Below, one piece after another: positions 1-12,649 of a stretch of 64,000 nt of DNA (position 1 is its first letter; the number at the start of each line of letters is the position of its first letter). Below the pieces are notes generated by a model. The model did not search any database. It was given only the letters and a program-made list of their open reading frames with translations, and had not been told where the DNA came from. The position numbers and the translations under genes were made by a program. Source of the DNA: Zea mays (taxonomy: Eukaryota > Streptophyta > Magnoliopsida > Poales > Poaceae); contig NC_050099.1 in NCBI RefSeq assembly GCF_902167145.1, positions 15,824,434-15,888,433 on the forward strand. Reading direction: 5' to 3'.

Positions 1-478
1 ATAGTGCATTTAATGCGTCGTCAGATGTCAGATAAAGCAGTCGCGGACGGTCCGGCCGTGCACCCCAGACGGCCCGCGAGGACGCTAAAAATGAATTTTA
101 TCGAACCCATCACCTTCGGGTTTTCTGGTTTTACAACGACCGGACGGTCCGCGCTTGGTCTCGGACGGTGCTCGCTTCTCCTTCGGATGGTCCGTAGTGT
201 TAACGTATGTTTTTGCAGTGTTCCTGTCCGAGGCTCACCCTGGTGTCGCGGACGGTCCGCTGCAAGGGCCCGAACGGTCCGCGCATAGGTGTTTTCCAAA
301 AAGCTTCTCCTGTCTGGGATAATTTACGGTATTTTGGATAGTCGACTTAGAGTAGTTGTAGATGAACTTATCCACCTGACAAATGATCAACTGGCCAAAC
401 TAGTTAGCCCATAAGGTTTGTGATGGTCGTCAAACACCAAAATCGATTATAGGAAATGTTGAGGCCATTTCCCTTTCA
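1..478 (-). mobile_element. LTR fragment, SIRE-like copia, cut by the window edge
   Basis: Read on the - strand this stretch begins TGAAAGGGAAATGGCC, close to the LTR start TGAAAGGGAATTAGGC of the two SIRE-type elements at the right of the window. It also contains a short 'held in a gene-desert style' block with repeated CGGACGGTCCG motifs (near 48, 141, 161, 186, 249 and 270), the same kind of short palindrome seen in those LTRs. The other LTR end lies outside the window. No coding capacity is seen; the short frames here are chance frames. Family assignment is inference from end sequence and motif style. Confidence 0.55.
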
Positions 479-1694
479 TAATGCATCCCCACCGACAACC
501 ATGGTCAACACTGTTTGCTCCTGAAGACCGACGGACTCGGGGGCTAGCCGCCCCACCTCTAAGCTACCACCAGCTGCGACAGCAGTCTGCAAGGGTGCAA
601 GGGCAAGAAGAAGTGATGACAGAGTAGACGATCCCCATGGTGAGGACACACCAGGAGAAACAACGCCCACCGCCAGGGGTTCCCCAAGGGTGGACGCGGA
701 CAGGAACGAGTCGATGAGAACCACCTCCGGGATGGTCGCGCTCGTCACCCCTAGAGCGGCCTAGGATGACATCGCCGCCATGGGGGAGGAGGGCAGCACA
801 CCGCCCGGTGGGTCACCCCCAGGAACTAGAAGGGTGACACCTCCAGGTGACTGCAACCCAAATGCCTGGGGAGATGGAGATGACACTCTGACCACCAAGG
901 CCGCGTCCCGCAAGACTTGCGCGACACGTACGCGTTGGGTGAAAAGAAGAAAGAAATGAACATCAGACAGAGAACAAAGGACCAGGAACGAGAAGGGGAG
1001 CAAATCGACATACCAGGACGATCACTTCCTAGTGATCACTTTCCCTAGAGCGACCGGTGAAGGAACAGACGATTGTGGTGCCCCACGGGATCTGAGGACA
1101 TCACGAGGGCCATCGCCGCCTATGTCGTACCTCTCGCGGCAGTAGTTGCCACGATGTCGGTAGCAGGTGCTACGACCGATGCTGGTTCCACAACTGGCAT
1201 GCCCGTCTCAGCAGGACGTTGGAACTGGTTGCGGCGTCACCACAGCGCGACGGACCACCCACCAGTGCCATGTTCCTCGCTCCACCGGAAGGAGAGGCAA
1301 ATGCTTCCTCCGAGCCAGGAGGAAGAACAACTCTCTCACCTGATCCAATAGGGCGCGTGACTCCCTTGCCCTTCTTCTTCGCCTGAAGGCACCTCATGTG
1401 CGCCCCCAGGGTCTCCCCGTTGCTCCTTTTACGCTTGCGCTCTGGTTGAACTGTGACTCCCTTGGGGAGCGGTGGAAGACTGGATGCTATAGGACTAATC
1501 CCCTGCAAAGACCGTGACTCAACATTACCAGCGAAGCGGAACGAAAGGAGATAGGAACAGAAAGAAGGGCTCACCAGACCACTCGGTACGCCCCGAGAAA
1601 GGGGGTACGAGGAGTCCTCGTCCATGAAGAACCCTAACGGTAGCGCAGTGATGACCTTGACTCTCGCTTCAATCTCGGACAGTGTGATCAGCTC
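479..1694 (-). pseudogene. Gypsy-associated ORF, C-terminal half (broken)
   Basis: The - strand frame ending near 1170 carries LSEIEARVKVITALPLGFF followed by a basic KRKRS stretch and AKKKGKGVTRPIGSG. This matches the C-terminal style of the large 'putative gypsy-type transposon' proteins common in grass genomes, in which an N-terminal domain is followed by this linker. Its N-terminal half is at 9293-9724, on the other side of the LTR element at 1700-9287, and the two halves abut at the AGTGG target duplication. The region downstream on the - strand (about 1170 to 479) is GC-rich and has stops in all frames. It is a transposon relic, not a host gene. Confidence 0.6.
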
Positions 1695-1699
1695 AGTGG

Positions 1700-4600
1700 T
1701 GTCACACCCGGATTTTAGGGGTCCAAAACCCGGGCGCGAACATAAACACCAGGTGTGCTGGGACCAAGTCTCACACATATGATGCATAGTGGCACAGGAT
1801 CGAATGTCACATCTTTACTATATAACAGGAGTTCTGTACAAAAATAATTAAATAATTACATCATATGAGGAAACGATCCAGCAACCCAAAGTTGACTGGG
1901 AGACGACGGCCTAGACCTCTCACGAACACGTCGCAGCATCCTCCATGCGCCTCATCCTGTGGTACCTGTTCTTGACCTGTGGGGGGTGTGAGACAGCAAG
2001 AGTGAGCTCACATACGTTCATCGCTCAACAAGTTGTGGGGAATAATGTGCATGAACTCGCCAAAGGTGGGAGCTCACGTGAAGTGTAAGGCTTACCAAAG
2101 AGGATGGTTAGAGCTGAGCATTGCTTTTAAAGTTGGTCAAAATTTTATTAGCAGTTACTAAGTATAAGTAAATACCAACCCAATTAAGTAGTAGAACAAA
2201 GTAACAACATCACCTGCAATGCAATGCATATGACAAATTGAATTTAAGTTCCATAATTTAATCATCAGAGAGTCCTGAGCTGCTCATGACCGTGAGCTCG
2301 GCTAGTATACCAGTTTTACACTCTGCAGAGGTGGTACCCTTTACCCACAAGTCATGTTACCCATCTGCCAAGGGATCGCGACTTCCCATACACCTCTACC
2401 GAGGAGGCGAGGCAGGGTAACACTACGAGGCCTTTACAAAGTTCCACTAGCTTCAGAAAACCTGCTACAGTTTATAGGAAGCTCCAATGCAGGAATCCCT
2501 TGCAGGACCGCCATCGCAGCAAAATCCTCCCGAGGGCCTCCCTACACTGACCACTCCCCTACTGCCCTTGCCCCTTTCGGGTAAGGTAGTCCTCCACTAG
2601 CTTTCCTAATTAGTCAGCCAAGGGCGTCCCATTAAACCCTTGTGGTGGCACGTGGTTCTCAAGTTAAGCTCTATGTTCCAATTAACATTTTAATGATCTT
2701 GTCATGAACATAAATAGAATAACAACATAATTGGAACATAGATATAATGAAATATTAACCCAAAACCATATAAAGCAGTAGCAGAACTACCCAAGTGATT
2801 CAAGGGTAAACAAGGTATTTAGGATGAACAAACTAGGGTGACCTATTGGGTCCCATCAAAATTAACCTATGCAGATCATTATGATTAATCAGAACATGAG
2901 TAGGTAAAAGAAGTGATCAAGGGCACAACTTGCCTGGGCCTTGAGAATCCAGGTACCAACTTGCTCTTCAGATGACACGTGACCTCGCTCTAGTCGTAGC
3001 AATACAAACAAACATTGTATAGGCAAAATTAACATTACACCAAACATAAGTACAAACTGAATAATACTAATTTACGCGTTGCTACGAGATCGTAGGAACA
3101 AGAATCACTAAATTTGGAGTTATAGTTATTTAGTTATGAATTTCTGAAGTTATTAAGCACCTAGAACAGATTAATTCAAATGAACAATCTTGCTTCAAGT
3201 TTCATGGCTAAACAGTGTTACTAGTTGATATACAATATTAAAATAAAATTATTGCAACTGGAATGACTCAATTTGGAGTTAAAATGAATTAAATATGACT
3301 TATACAAGTTTTAAGATTTATTTTTATACTAAAAATCAATTTCTGATATTAATTATCTAGTTTCTCTGTTATCTGGACTGCGCGTCAAATCCTGGAAAAG
3401 TCAGGGGCCTAAACTGAAGTTTTCTAAGACTCAGTGAATAATGAATGTGGACGGCGGGTTGGTTTCTGTATTCTATAAGGGCTCATATGCAAAAAGGCCA
3501 GGCCAAAGGGGTACGCGCTAATCTGCACCATCCGATCAAGCGTGGGCGGCCCAGATTAGATCCCCATATCAGTGAATCGGTACGCAACACAGGCCGTTGG
3601 ATCAAAAGGCTACGGTCACGATTTAAAACACTAGCGATAGAATCTCATACGCCCGATCCAAATCCAACGGCACAGATGAAATCCCGAAAGGGTATCGCCT
3701 GATCTAATCACAGCCGTCCACGCATGGATCGACGGTCGGAGACCTTGTCTTCCTCCCCACGATGGACTGGGCAGCAGCGCAGCCCACCCACGGTGGTGCT
3801 TCGCCGGCGGACGCGCAATCCGATGCCCGGACGCTCCTCACCTAAAATTGATCGGTGCTAAACCTTGAGGGGATGATGGCGAACTCGATTAGAGCACGTA
3901 CCGCGGATGGAGGTCAATGGAGGGAGCTGGCCACGGAGAAGAGCGGACCCGCGGCGGAGGTTGAAGTGCGGTGAGGAATTGAGACCGCCTCGAGGCTCAA
4001 TCCCGTCGAACACTGGCAGAGATGTCTTCCTGGTGACTCGGCGAAGCCCCACGACCCTTTCTAAGGCTTCAACGGTGACGAGGCCAGGAATTGGCCGCGG
4101 CGGCGGAACTCACCCTTTCTCTCTCAGGTGCTACGATGGTGAGGGCAGAGCGGGGCCTCGGTTCTTATGCCCGAGCGGTGCGCAGTAATCGGAAGGGCCG
4201 TTACAATGTTGGCGCGACGACCGCGGAGTCGGTTGGTCGGAGTACGCGCGCCCTCCCGCGGAATCCGCGCGCCCACCGGCGATGTCCGAGTCCGCGCTTG
4301 CGGGGAAGACGAACCTGGCCAGGGGGTCCCACCGGCAGCGGAAGAATGGAGGGAGGAGGGCGCGCCCGCGGCTGACATGGGTGGCCCGCTTGTCGGCGCC
4401 AAAACCCAGCTGGGCCGGCGCGCGCTGAGGAAAGCGGAAGTGGGCCGAACTGAGGTTGAGCCGGCCCAAGAAGCGTTTTAACCTTTTCCTTTTTATTTTC
4501 TTATTTTTCCTTATTCCCAAAATCAGTTTGAATTCAAATTTAAATTCAAAGTTTGTTATGAGCTTCACCTTTGAGTAAATTATACCAATTCAAACCCTAG

Positions 4601-4791
4601 TGTAGGAATCCGATATCTTTGTTTACTTATTTTTTTTTCTCTACATATTATTTATTTTCTTCTCTTTTCTATTTTCTTTATTTCATTTCAAATTCTTTAA
4701 AGTGCACATTTGGTTTGAATTCAAATTCCTATCTCATCATTACATTTTTTTATCATTATTTTTTTTTCTTATACAAATTTTGGGCCTTACA
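1700..4791 (-). repeat. 3' LTR of the LARD-like element
   Basis: 3.09-kb terminal repeat bounded by TG and CA, nearly identical to 6194-9287. It is the 3' LTR because the purine tract adjoins its right edge. Frames of about 60-145 codons inside it occur in both copies but show no recognisable domain and are probably not genes. Confidence 0.9.
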
Positions 4792-4795
4792 AATC

Positions 4796-4804
4796 CTACC
4801 TCCC
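4796..4804 (-). promoter_or_regulatory. Polypurine tract of the LARD-like element
   Basis: GGGAGGTAG on the - strand, a few bases before the 3' LTR. It would prime plus-strand DNA synthesis. Confidence 0.65.
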
Positions 4805-6177
4805 TAACAGAAATCTCGTCCCCGAGATTTGTAAGGAAAAGGGTGTATACCCATATTGTCTCAACACATATGCACAAACAAAGATCTCAGCATGATGCAG
4901 AATTTATTAGCAACATATGGGGTCAATTAGACCTTATTATTCCTTCTAAAATAATATCATATCATCTACTAACTAAAGTAACATCTAGATCTTACAAATA
5001 GTAGTAATTTATATATATGTTTATGTAGCTTGGTGGAGCAGGTGGTTAGGAGAGCATGGGTGCTTATATGTATGTTCACTTTATTATGTAGGGTAGAAGA
5101 TGTCTTTAGAGCATAGATAGGTTTGGTTAAGAAAGGGTAGGGTGAGGAAAGACTCTATCCAAGATTGTGGATCTTGATTCCTTTTGAAGATCTGGCTTGA
5201 ATCTTATCCTTCCTTGATTTGATGAGGTCGATCATCTTCGATCTTCGTTCTTGAAGTATTTATCCGAATTAGGGTACGTAGTTAGGATAACTTGTAGGTA
5301 AGGACAGATGGTTAACAGGTTGGTGGCATAAGATAAGTGCATTATGACAACATCTAAGATGGGATGGATGGTCACCATGAATATGCTGGTAAGTAATTTG
5401 TTCATGGGTGGTTTGGTTTGATGTACTAATTTAAGTTAAAACATGGCCAGCAGGGTATAATCTATTTCACTAGTATTAACTAGTCCGTTAAGTAATTCAC
5501 TTTAGATTGGACCATATTAGATTAGATTGGTATAACTAGATTAGACTAGATAATATCTAATGACTTTGGATTAAATCATGGTTGTTACTAGTGTGGGGTA
5601 AATATGCTTATTAGGGCAAGATGAATCCATACGGACAAGGTAGAATCTTTTGAGGTCAGTTAGATCTATTAGGATAAGGATAAAATCTTTTCAAGATAAG
5701 ATGAACCTACTAAGGTAATAGAGTATCTTTTAAGATAAGATGGATTTATTAAGCTAGATATACTTTTAATGGGGGACATTCTTAGTTTGTATAGTCACCT
5801 TATGATTTATTTATTTATTTATATTTATGCCTATACGTATATGTAGATGTAATTGCGGACATTACTCCACAACCCATCACACTCAATCGAAGATCCAAAT
5901 CAGACAAATATCATAAGAACAAGCATTCAAGTTCATAGATATCTATAAAAAAATAGTTTTTTTTAGGAATAGGTCTCCTACGCCTAAAAGTTACTTTAGG
6001 CACAGGATTTCAAAATGTGAAATCCACATTTGTCTTCAGAAGGAAAAAGGTAAGAATAGTCAGAGTAAAGCGGAAATAGATGAGAAATGATTAAGATAAG
6101 TTTAGAAAAGAATTAGAGTAAGGTAAGTAGGTAATGGTTGTCCAGTTCTATCTAGGTTTCGTCCTACAGTCAACATT

Positions 6178-6189
6178 CCTCTGATACCA
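6178..6189 (-). promoter_or_regulatory. Primer-binding site of the LARD-like element
   Basis: TGGTATCAGAGG on the - strand, four bases from the 5' LTR. It is complementary to the 3' end of initiator methionine tRNA, the usual primer of plant LTR elements, and fixes the orientation. Confidence 0.8.
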
Positions 6190-6193
6190 CTTC

Positions 6194-9100
6194 TGTCACA
6201 CCCGGATTTTAGGGGTCCAAAACCCGGGCGCGAACATAAACACCAGGTGTGCTGGGACCAAGTCTCACACATATGATGCATAGTGGCACAGGATCGAATG
6301 TCACATCTTTACTATATAACAGGAGTTCTGTACAAAAATAATTAAATAATTACATCATATGAGGAAACGATCCAGCAACCCAAAGTTGACTGGGAGACGA
6401 CGGCCTAGACCTCTCACGAACACGTCGCAGCATCCTCCATGCGCCTCATCCTGTGGTACCTGTTCTTGACCTGTGGGGGGTGTGAGACAGCAAGAGTGAG
6501 CTCACATACGTTCATCGCTCAACAAGTTGTGGGGAATAATGTGCATGAACTCGCCAAAGGTGGGAGCTCACGTGAAGTGTAAGGCTTACCAAAGAGGATG
6601 GTTAGAGCTGAGCATTGCTTTTAAAGTTGGTCAAAATTTTATTAGCAGTTACTAAGTATAAGTAAATACCAACCCAATTAAGTAGTAGAACAAAGTAACA
6701 ACATCACCTGCAATGCAATGCATATGACAAATTGAATTTAAGTTCCATAATTTAATCATCAGAGAGTCCTGAGCTGCTCATGACCGTGAGCTCGGCTAGT
6801 ATACCAGTTTTACACTCTGCAGAGGTGGTACCCTTTACCCACAAGTCATGTTACCCATCTGCCAAGGGATCGCGACTTCCCATACACCTCTACCGAGGAG
6901 GCGAGGCAGGGTAACACTACGAGGCCTTTACAAAGTTCCACTAGCTTCAGAAAACCCGCTACAGTTTATAGGAAGCTCCAATGCAGGAATCCCTTGCAGG
7001 ACCGCCATCGCAGCAAAATCCTCCCGAGGGCCTCCCTACACTGACCACTCCCCTACTGCCCTTGCCCCTTTCGGGTAAGGTAGTCCTCCACTAGCTTTCC
7101 TAATTAGTCAGCCAAGGGCGTCCCATTAAACCCTTGTGGTGGCACGTGGTTCTCAAGTTAAGCTCTATGTTCCAATTAACATTTTAATGATCTTGTCATG
7201 AACATAAATAGAATAACAACATAATTGGAACATAGATATAATGAAATATTAACCCAAAACCATATAAAGCAGTAGCAGAACTACCCAAGTGATTCAGGGG
7301 TAAACAAGGTATTTAGGATGAACAAACTAGGGTGACCTATTGGGTCCCATCAAAATTAACCTATGCAGATCATTATGATTAATCAGAACATGAGTAGGTA
7401 AAAGAAGTGATCAAGGGCACAACTTGCCTGGGCCTTGAGAATCCAGGTACCAACTTGCTCTTCAGATGACACGTGACCTCGCTCTAGTCGTAGCAATACA
7501 AACAAACATTGTATAGGCAAAATTAACATTACACCAAACATAAGTACAAACTGAATAATACTAATTTACGCGTTGCTACGAGATCGTAGGAACAAGAATC
7601 ACTAAATTTGGAGTTATAGTTATTTAGTTATGAATTTCTGAAGTTATTAAGCACCTAGAACAGATTAATTCAAATGAACAATCTTGCTTCAAGTTTCATG
7701 GCTAAACAATGTTACTAGTTGATATACAATATTAAAATAAAATTATTGCAACTGGAATGACTCAATTTGGAGTTAAAATGAATTAAATATGACTTATACA
7801 AGTTTTAAGATTTATTTTTATACTAAAAATCAATTTCTAATATTAATTATCTAGTTTCTCTGTTATCTGGACTGCGCGTCAAATCCTGGAAAAGTCAGGG
7901 GCCTAAACTGAAGTTTTCTAAGACTCAGTGAATAATGAATGTGGACGGCGGGTTGGTTTCTGTATTCTATAAGGGCTCATATGCAAAAAGGCCAGGCCGA
8001 AGGGGTACGCGCTAATCTGCACCATCCGATCAAGCGTGGGCGGCCCAGATTAGATCCCCATATCAATGAATCGGTACGCAACACAGACCGTTGGATCAAA
8101 AGGCTACGGTCACGATTTAAAACACTAGCGATAGAATCTCATACGCCCGATCCAAATCCAACGGCACAGATGAAATCCCGAAAGGGTATCGCCTGATCTA
8201 ATCACAGCCGTCCACGCATGGATCGACGGTCGGAGACCTTGTCTTCCTCCCCACGACGGACTGGGCAGCAGCGCAGCCCACCCACGGTGGTGCTTCGCCG
8301 GCGGACGCGCAATCCGATGCCCGGACGCTCCTCACCTAAAATTGATCGGTGCTAAACCTTGAGGGGATGATGGCGAACTCGATTAGAGCACGTACCGCGG
8401 ATGGAGGTCAATGGAGGGAGCTGGCCACGGAGAAGAGCGGACCCGCGGCGGAGGTTGAAAGTGCGGTGAGGAATTGAGACCGCCTCGAGGCTCAATCCCG
8501 TCGAACACTGGCAGAGATGTCTTCCTGGTGACTCGGCGAAGCCCCACGACCCTTTCTAAGGCTTCAACGGTGACGAGGCCAGGAATTGGCCGCGGCGGCG
8601 GAACTCACCCTTTCTCTCTCAGGTGCTACGATGGTGAGGGCAGAGCGGGGCCTCGGTTCTTATGCCCGAGCGGTGCGCAGTAATCGGAAGGGCCGTTACA
8701 ATGTTGGCGCGACGACCGCGGAGTCGGTTGGTCGGAGTACGCGCGCCCTCCCGCGGAATCCGCGCGCCCACCGGCGATGTCCGAGTCCGCGCTTGCGGGG
8801 AAGACGAACCTGGCCAGGGGGTCCCACCGGCAGCGGAAGAATGGAGGGAGGAGGGCGCGCCCGCGGCTGACATGGGTGGCCCGCTTGTCGGCGCCAAAAC
8901 CCAGCTGGGCCGGCGCGCGCTGAGGAAAGCGGAAGTGGGCCGAACTGAGGTTGAGCCGGCCCAAGAAGCGTTTTAACCTTTTCCTTTTTATTTTCTTATT
9001 TTTCCTTATTCCCAAAATCAGTTTGAATTCAAATTTAAATTCAAAGTTTGTTATGAGCTTCACCTTTGAGTAAATTATACCAATTCAAACCCTAGTGTAG

Positions 9101-9287
9101 GAATCCGATATCTTTGTTTACTTATTTTTTTCTTCTCTACATATTATTTATTTTCTTCTCTTTTCTATTTTCTTTATTTCATTTCAAATTCTTTAAAGTG
9201 CACATTTGGTTTGAATTCAAATTCCTATCTCATCATTACATTTTTTTATCATTATTTTTTTTTCTTATACAAATTTTGGGCCTTACA
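6194..9287 (-). repeat. 5' LTR of the LARD-like element
   Basis: Second 3.1-kb LTR. Differences from 1700-4791 are scattered single bases (for example near 6957, 7297, 7709, 7838, 7999, 8066, 8087 and 8258) plus small length changes near 8460 and in the T-rich tract near 9125. Confidence 0.9.
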
Positions 9288-9292
9288 AGTGG

Positions 9293-9724
9293 AGTGGCGA
9301 TCGGGGTCATTAATGTCGGGATACTTGTAGATCGTCCTCCAGCAAGCCATCAAGGGCTGAATTTGGTGGTGCATAAAGATGTGCTCTAGTCTCACGCCGG
9401 TACTTGATCCTTTAATGTCTTGAGCGCCACCAAGAGAGGTTCCACCTCGCCCTTCAGACCCGGCTCTGCCCCATGGTTCCAATCATCCGTAGACACAGGC
9501 TCCCGACCGGTGAAGAACGTGACACTGCCGTCCAGGTTCTTGACATAGAACCATTCACCCTCGTACCTCACAGAGGTGGGTAGCGGGATCTTGAGGTAGC
9601 CCGCCTTCCGGCCGGAGCAAAGTTGGAAGTTGACCGAAGTAACATACAGTTGGTCGTTGTGGCCCAGGGTCACCCTACCACTAAAGAAGTATTGCCACAA
9701 CTTCCAGTAGGGGTCGATCCCCAA
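9293..9724 (-). pseudogene. Gypsy-associated ORF, N-terminal half (broken)
   Basis: The - strand frame from 9724 reads MGIDPYWKLWQYFFSGRV and later GEWFYVKNLDGS, the conserved start of grass 'putative gypsy-type transposon' proteins (PF04195-like). It stops near 9392, and the homologous reading continues in another frame (VRLEHIFMHHQIQPLMA, then INDPDRHST up to 9293), so there is a frameshift. The continuation lies at 1694 and below, past the inserted LTR element. Confidence 0.65.
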
Positions 9725-10295
9725 GAACGCCTCGCACAGGGTGATAAAGCCCTAAACCCTAACGAAGGAGTTGAAGGATACTTAAGTCCTTTATGGGATT
9801 TTCTTTTTTGTATTCATTCGACTATCTTCATGAGTATTCCTATGACTTAGACAAATATATCTAGAGTCTGTCCAACTAGTCTAAGTCATAATTCTTCATC
9901 TTTTTGAATTCTCCAACTCAGATTCTTATTTTAGCTCAAATTTAGCTCCAATGCACCTTTTCCAAAGTCTAAACTTTCCAATCCTTCTAAGGTGCTTAAA
10001 TACATTCCTTAGGAGATTTAGAACTTATCCAAACACATAAATTACTTATAGTTCATTTTTTCAAATAATGGCCTTACCGGCCTTAGTTTGAGCTATTGTT
10101 TGCATTTAATACTTCAATTTCATTTTTATGAACCTGCATTCATTCACTTAGCAAACTAGTTAGTCCATAATGTTGTGATGGTAATCAAGCACCAAAACTA
10201 ATATAGAAATGGCTTATAGCTCATTTCCATTTCAAATAGGGTATCATCCACCCCATTACTTCCCTGTTCTTGGCGTTAGTGTTGCTCATAAAAAA
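9725..10295. other. Degraded LTR-like sequence
   Basis: AT-rich, no gene. The part ending near 10238 (…TTTCCATTTCA) resembles, on the - strand, the start of the LTR at 1-478, with similar wording around 'AACTAGTTAGTCCATAATG'. I read it as an old LTR remnant. Confidence 0.35.
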
Positions 10296-10600
10296 TGGCA
10301 GACGAATCCTAGCACTTTTGCATCGACTATCGTGCGCTGAACGATAAAGCACCTAAGGATAAGTTCTCAATTCTTGTGTTGGACGAGCTCTTGGATGAGC
10401 TTCCTTGCGCCTGGTTCTTCACCAAGCTGGATTTATGGTCTGGCTACCACCAAAATCGAATATTGAAATGCGGTGTTATGCATGCACCATAGACACTTCG
10501 AGTTCCTCATTATGCTATTCAGCCTCTCCAACACGTTATCTACATTTAGGGCACTCATGAACAACGTCCTCCGAGCCTTCCTCGTGGACGACAAAAAACA
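10296..10600 (+). pseudogene. Gypsy reverse-transcriptase fragment
   Basis: The + strand translation reads [19 protein letters not shown], then LDELLDELP and [13 protein letters not shown], the conserved N-terminal half of Ty3/gypsy reverse transcriptase. The frame breaks after YHQ and the rest (about 10480-10600) is recognisable only with stops. No LTR pair can be tied to it. Dead fragment. Confidence 0.75.
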
Positions 10601-11330
10601 TGCCACATAGATATTAGGCTCAAATTACAATATACGTGAATAGTATCCATTTAGAAAATAGAATTACTTATTAGAAAAGGAGACTTCGAATCGATAAGGA
10701 CTCCTCATAGGATCTAGGAAACATAATTATTTGTTAGAAAAGGAAAGTACAAATCGATAAGAACTCATCCTCTAGTTTTGCTTGAAAAAATTATGTAAAC
10801 AGATGAAGGTAAGTTAGACAATTATCTTTATCAGGCTTGAAGGTAGAGTGTAAATACCCTAGTATTTATGGCAGGTAGAGTGTTAGATAAATTAGATTAG
10901 TTTGGTTTATTAGGAAATAGAGATTAGATTGGGCTGGTTCGTTAGAATAAGATATTTGGATTGATTTGGTTAGGATAGGGATCACTAGCTTAGAGAAAGT
11001 AAGAGATAAGAATCACTTGTATAAGGGTCAGATGTATCAATCTAATTAAGCAAGAATTAAGAAAAAACTATTCCCTCTTGCTTGATGGTTGGTAAGACTC
11101 TGATAGGTCTTCTTGCGCTCTCTTAACACTAGGCATCTAGATTTGTTGCGGTGGTTATGGCGGTGGTAAGGTGTATCAAGAATTGTCGAAATTAGTGCTA
11201 ATGGCAAAGGTAGGAAGTAATTAGGGGTGAACGTGCACTCACAAAATTTTACAAAACCAGTGATTTATTATCATGAACCTCTCAAACATATACATCCTCC
11301 TTTGATTTATTCTACCTTCAACACTGATTA
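10601..11330. other. No gene seen; AT-rich transposon debris
   Basis: No frame or domain of note. Short repeated wording (TTAGAAAAGGA near 10670 and 10735) suggests degraded LTR sequence. Confidence 0.3.
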
Positions 11331-11835
11331 GTGCCTGTCGGGGACCATAATTAGGGGTACCCTCAAGGCTCCTAATTCTCAGCTGGTAACCCCCATCAGC
11401 ATAAAGCTGCAAAGGCCTGATGGGTGCGACTAAGTCAGGGATCAGTCCATTCGAGCGACTCGATCACGCCTCGCCCGAGCCTAGCCTCGGACAAGGGCAG
11501 CCGACCCCGGAGGATTTCCGCCTCGCCCGAGGCCCCCCTCCAGCGGCGAACGTATTACCGGCTCGCCCGAGGCCCTGCCTTCGCCAAGAAGCAACCCTGA
11601 CTAAATCGCCGCACCGACCGACCAAATCGCAGGAACCTTAAATGCAAAGGTGGTCTGACACCTTTATCCTGACGCGCGCCCCCCGGCAGAGCCGAAGTGA
11701 CCGCCGTCACTTCGCCGCTCCACTGACCAGCCTAACAGAAGGACAGCGCCGCCTGCGCCACTCCGACTGCAGTGCCACTTGACAGAGTGTGACTGACAGG
11801 CAGTCAGGCCCTGCCGAAGGCACCATAGGAAGCTC

Positions 11836-12175
11836 CGCTTCGCCCGACCCAGGGCTCGGACTCGGGCTCAGCCCCGGAAGACGGCGAACTCCGCTCCGCC
11901 CGACCCAGGGCTCGGACTCGGGCTAAGTCCCGGAAGACGGCGAACTCCGCTTCGCCTGACCCAGGGCTCGGACTCGGGCTAAGTCCCGGAAGACGGCGAA
12001 CTCCGCTCTGCCGACCTAGGGCTCGGACTCGGGCTAAGTCCCGGAAGACGGCGAACTCCGCTCCGCCCGACCCAGGGCTCGGACTCGGGCTCAGCCCCAG
12101 AAGACGACGAACTCCGCTTCGCCCGACCCCAGGGCTCGGACTCCGCCCTGGCCTCAGCCGACGGCCTCCGCCTCG
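11836..12175 (+). repeat. 56-bp tandem repeat inside the Huck solo LTR
   Basis: About six imperfect copies of a 56-bp unit built around CGACCCAGGGCTCGGACTCG and GGAAGACGGCGAACTCCGCT. The GC-rich frames on the - strand here are products of the repeat, not genes. A less regular version of the same block is in the Huck LTR near 50050-50260. Confidence 0.8.
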
Positions 12176-12642
12176 CCCGACCCAGGGGCTCGGACTCGAT
12201 CTCGGCCACGGAGGACAGACTCGACCTCGGCTTCGGAGGAGCTTCCACATCGCCCAACCTAGGGCGCAGGCCAGCCACGTCAACAGGAGGCGCCATCATC
12301 ACCCTACCCCGAGCTGACTCGGGCCGCAGGGAACAAGACCGGCGTCCCATCTGGCTAGCTCCGCCAGATAGGCAATGATGGCGCCCCGCGTATTCTGTGA
12401 CGACGGCGGCTCTCAACCCCCTTACGGAAGCAAGAGGACGTCAGCAAGGACTCAACCGCTCCGACAGCTGTCCTTCCGCCAGGCTCCAACGCTCCTCCGA
12501 CGGCCACGACATCACACCAACTGGGTGCCAAAATCTCTCCGGCTGCCACAACGGCATGTACTTAGGGCGCTAGCACTCCTCAGCTAGACACGTAGCACTC
12601 TGCTACAACCCCCATTGTACACCTGGATCCTCTCCTTACGCC

Positions 12643-12649
12643 TATAAAA
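12643..12649 (+). promoter_or_regulatory. TATA box of the Huck solo LTR
   Basis: TATAAAA followed by GGAAGGACCAGGGCC. The same arrangement occurs in the Huck 5' LTR at about 50638-50644. Transcription from it would run toward SEC3. Confidence 0.65.

Larger units (their letters stand above)
4792..6193 (-). other. Internal region of the LARD-like element, non-coding
   Basis: AT-rich 1.4-kb core with no frame of useful length and no gag, protease, reverse-transcriptase or integrase motif. It holds the purine tract at one end and the primer-binding site at the other, which is what a trans-mobilised element needs. Confidence 0.8.
1700..9287 (-). mobile_element. Non-coding LTR retrotransposon (LARD-like), young
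   Basis: Two long direct repeats (1700-4791 and 6194-9287) flank a 1.4-kb middle. A perfect 5-bp target duplication AGTGG lies at 1695-1699 and 9288-9292. Each LTR starts TGTCACACCC and ends GGGCCTTACA on the + strand. The primer-binding site next to the right LTR (TGGTATCAGAGG on the - strand) and a purine tract next to the left LTR show that the element reads on the - strand. I find no gag or pol domain, so it must be mobilised in trans. Its 3' end, with GGGGACGAGATTTC before the purine tract, resembles Tekay/Del chromoviruses, but that lineage call is tentative. By eye the LTRs differ at about ten sites, which indicates a recent insertion. Confidence 0.9.

Noticed and set aside
1700..9287. 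A 4.5-kb spaced direct duplication that could be a segmental duplication with conserved small genes (several identical frames of 69-145 codons in both copies).
   Set aside because: TG…CA ends, a 5-bp target duplication, primer-binding site and purine tract show these are LTRs of one element; the frames have no family signal.
11804..12416. Two - strand frames of 145-159 codons with repeated PSPSPGS-type peptides.
   Set aside because: Translation of the 56-bp tandem repeat inside the Huck solo LTR.
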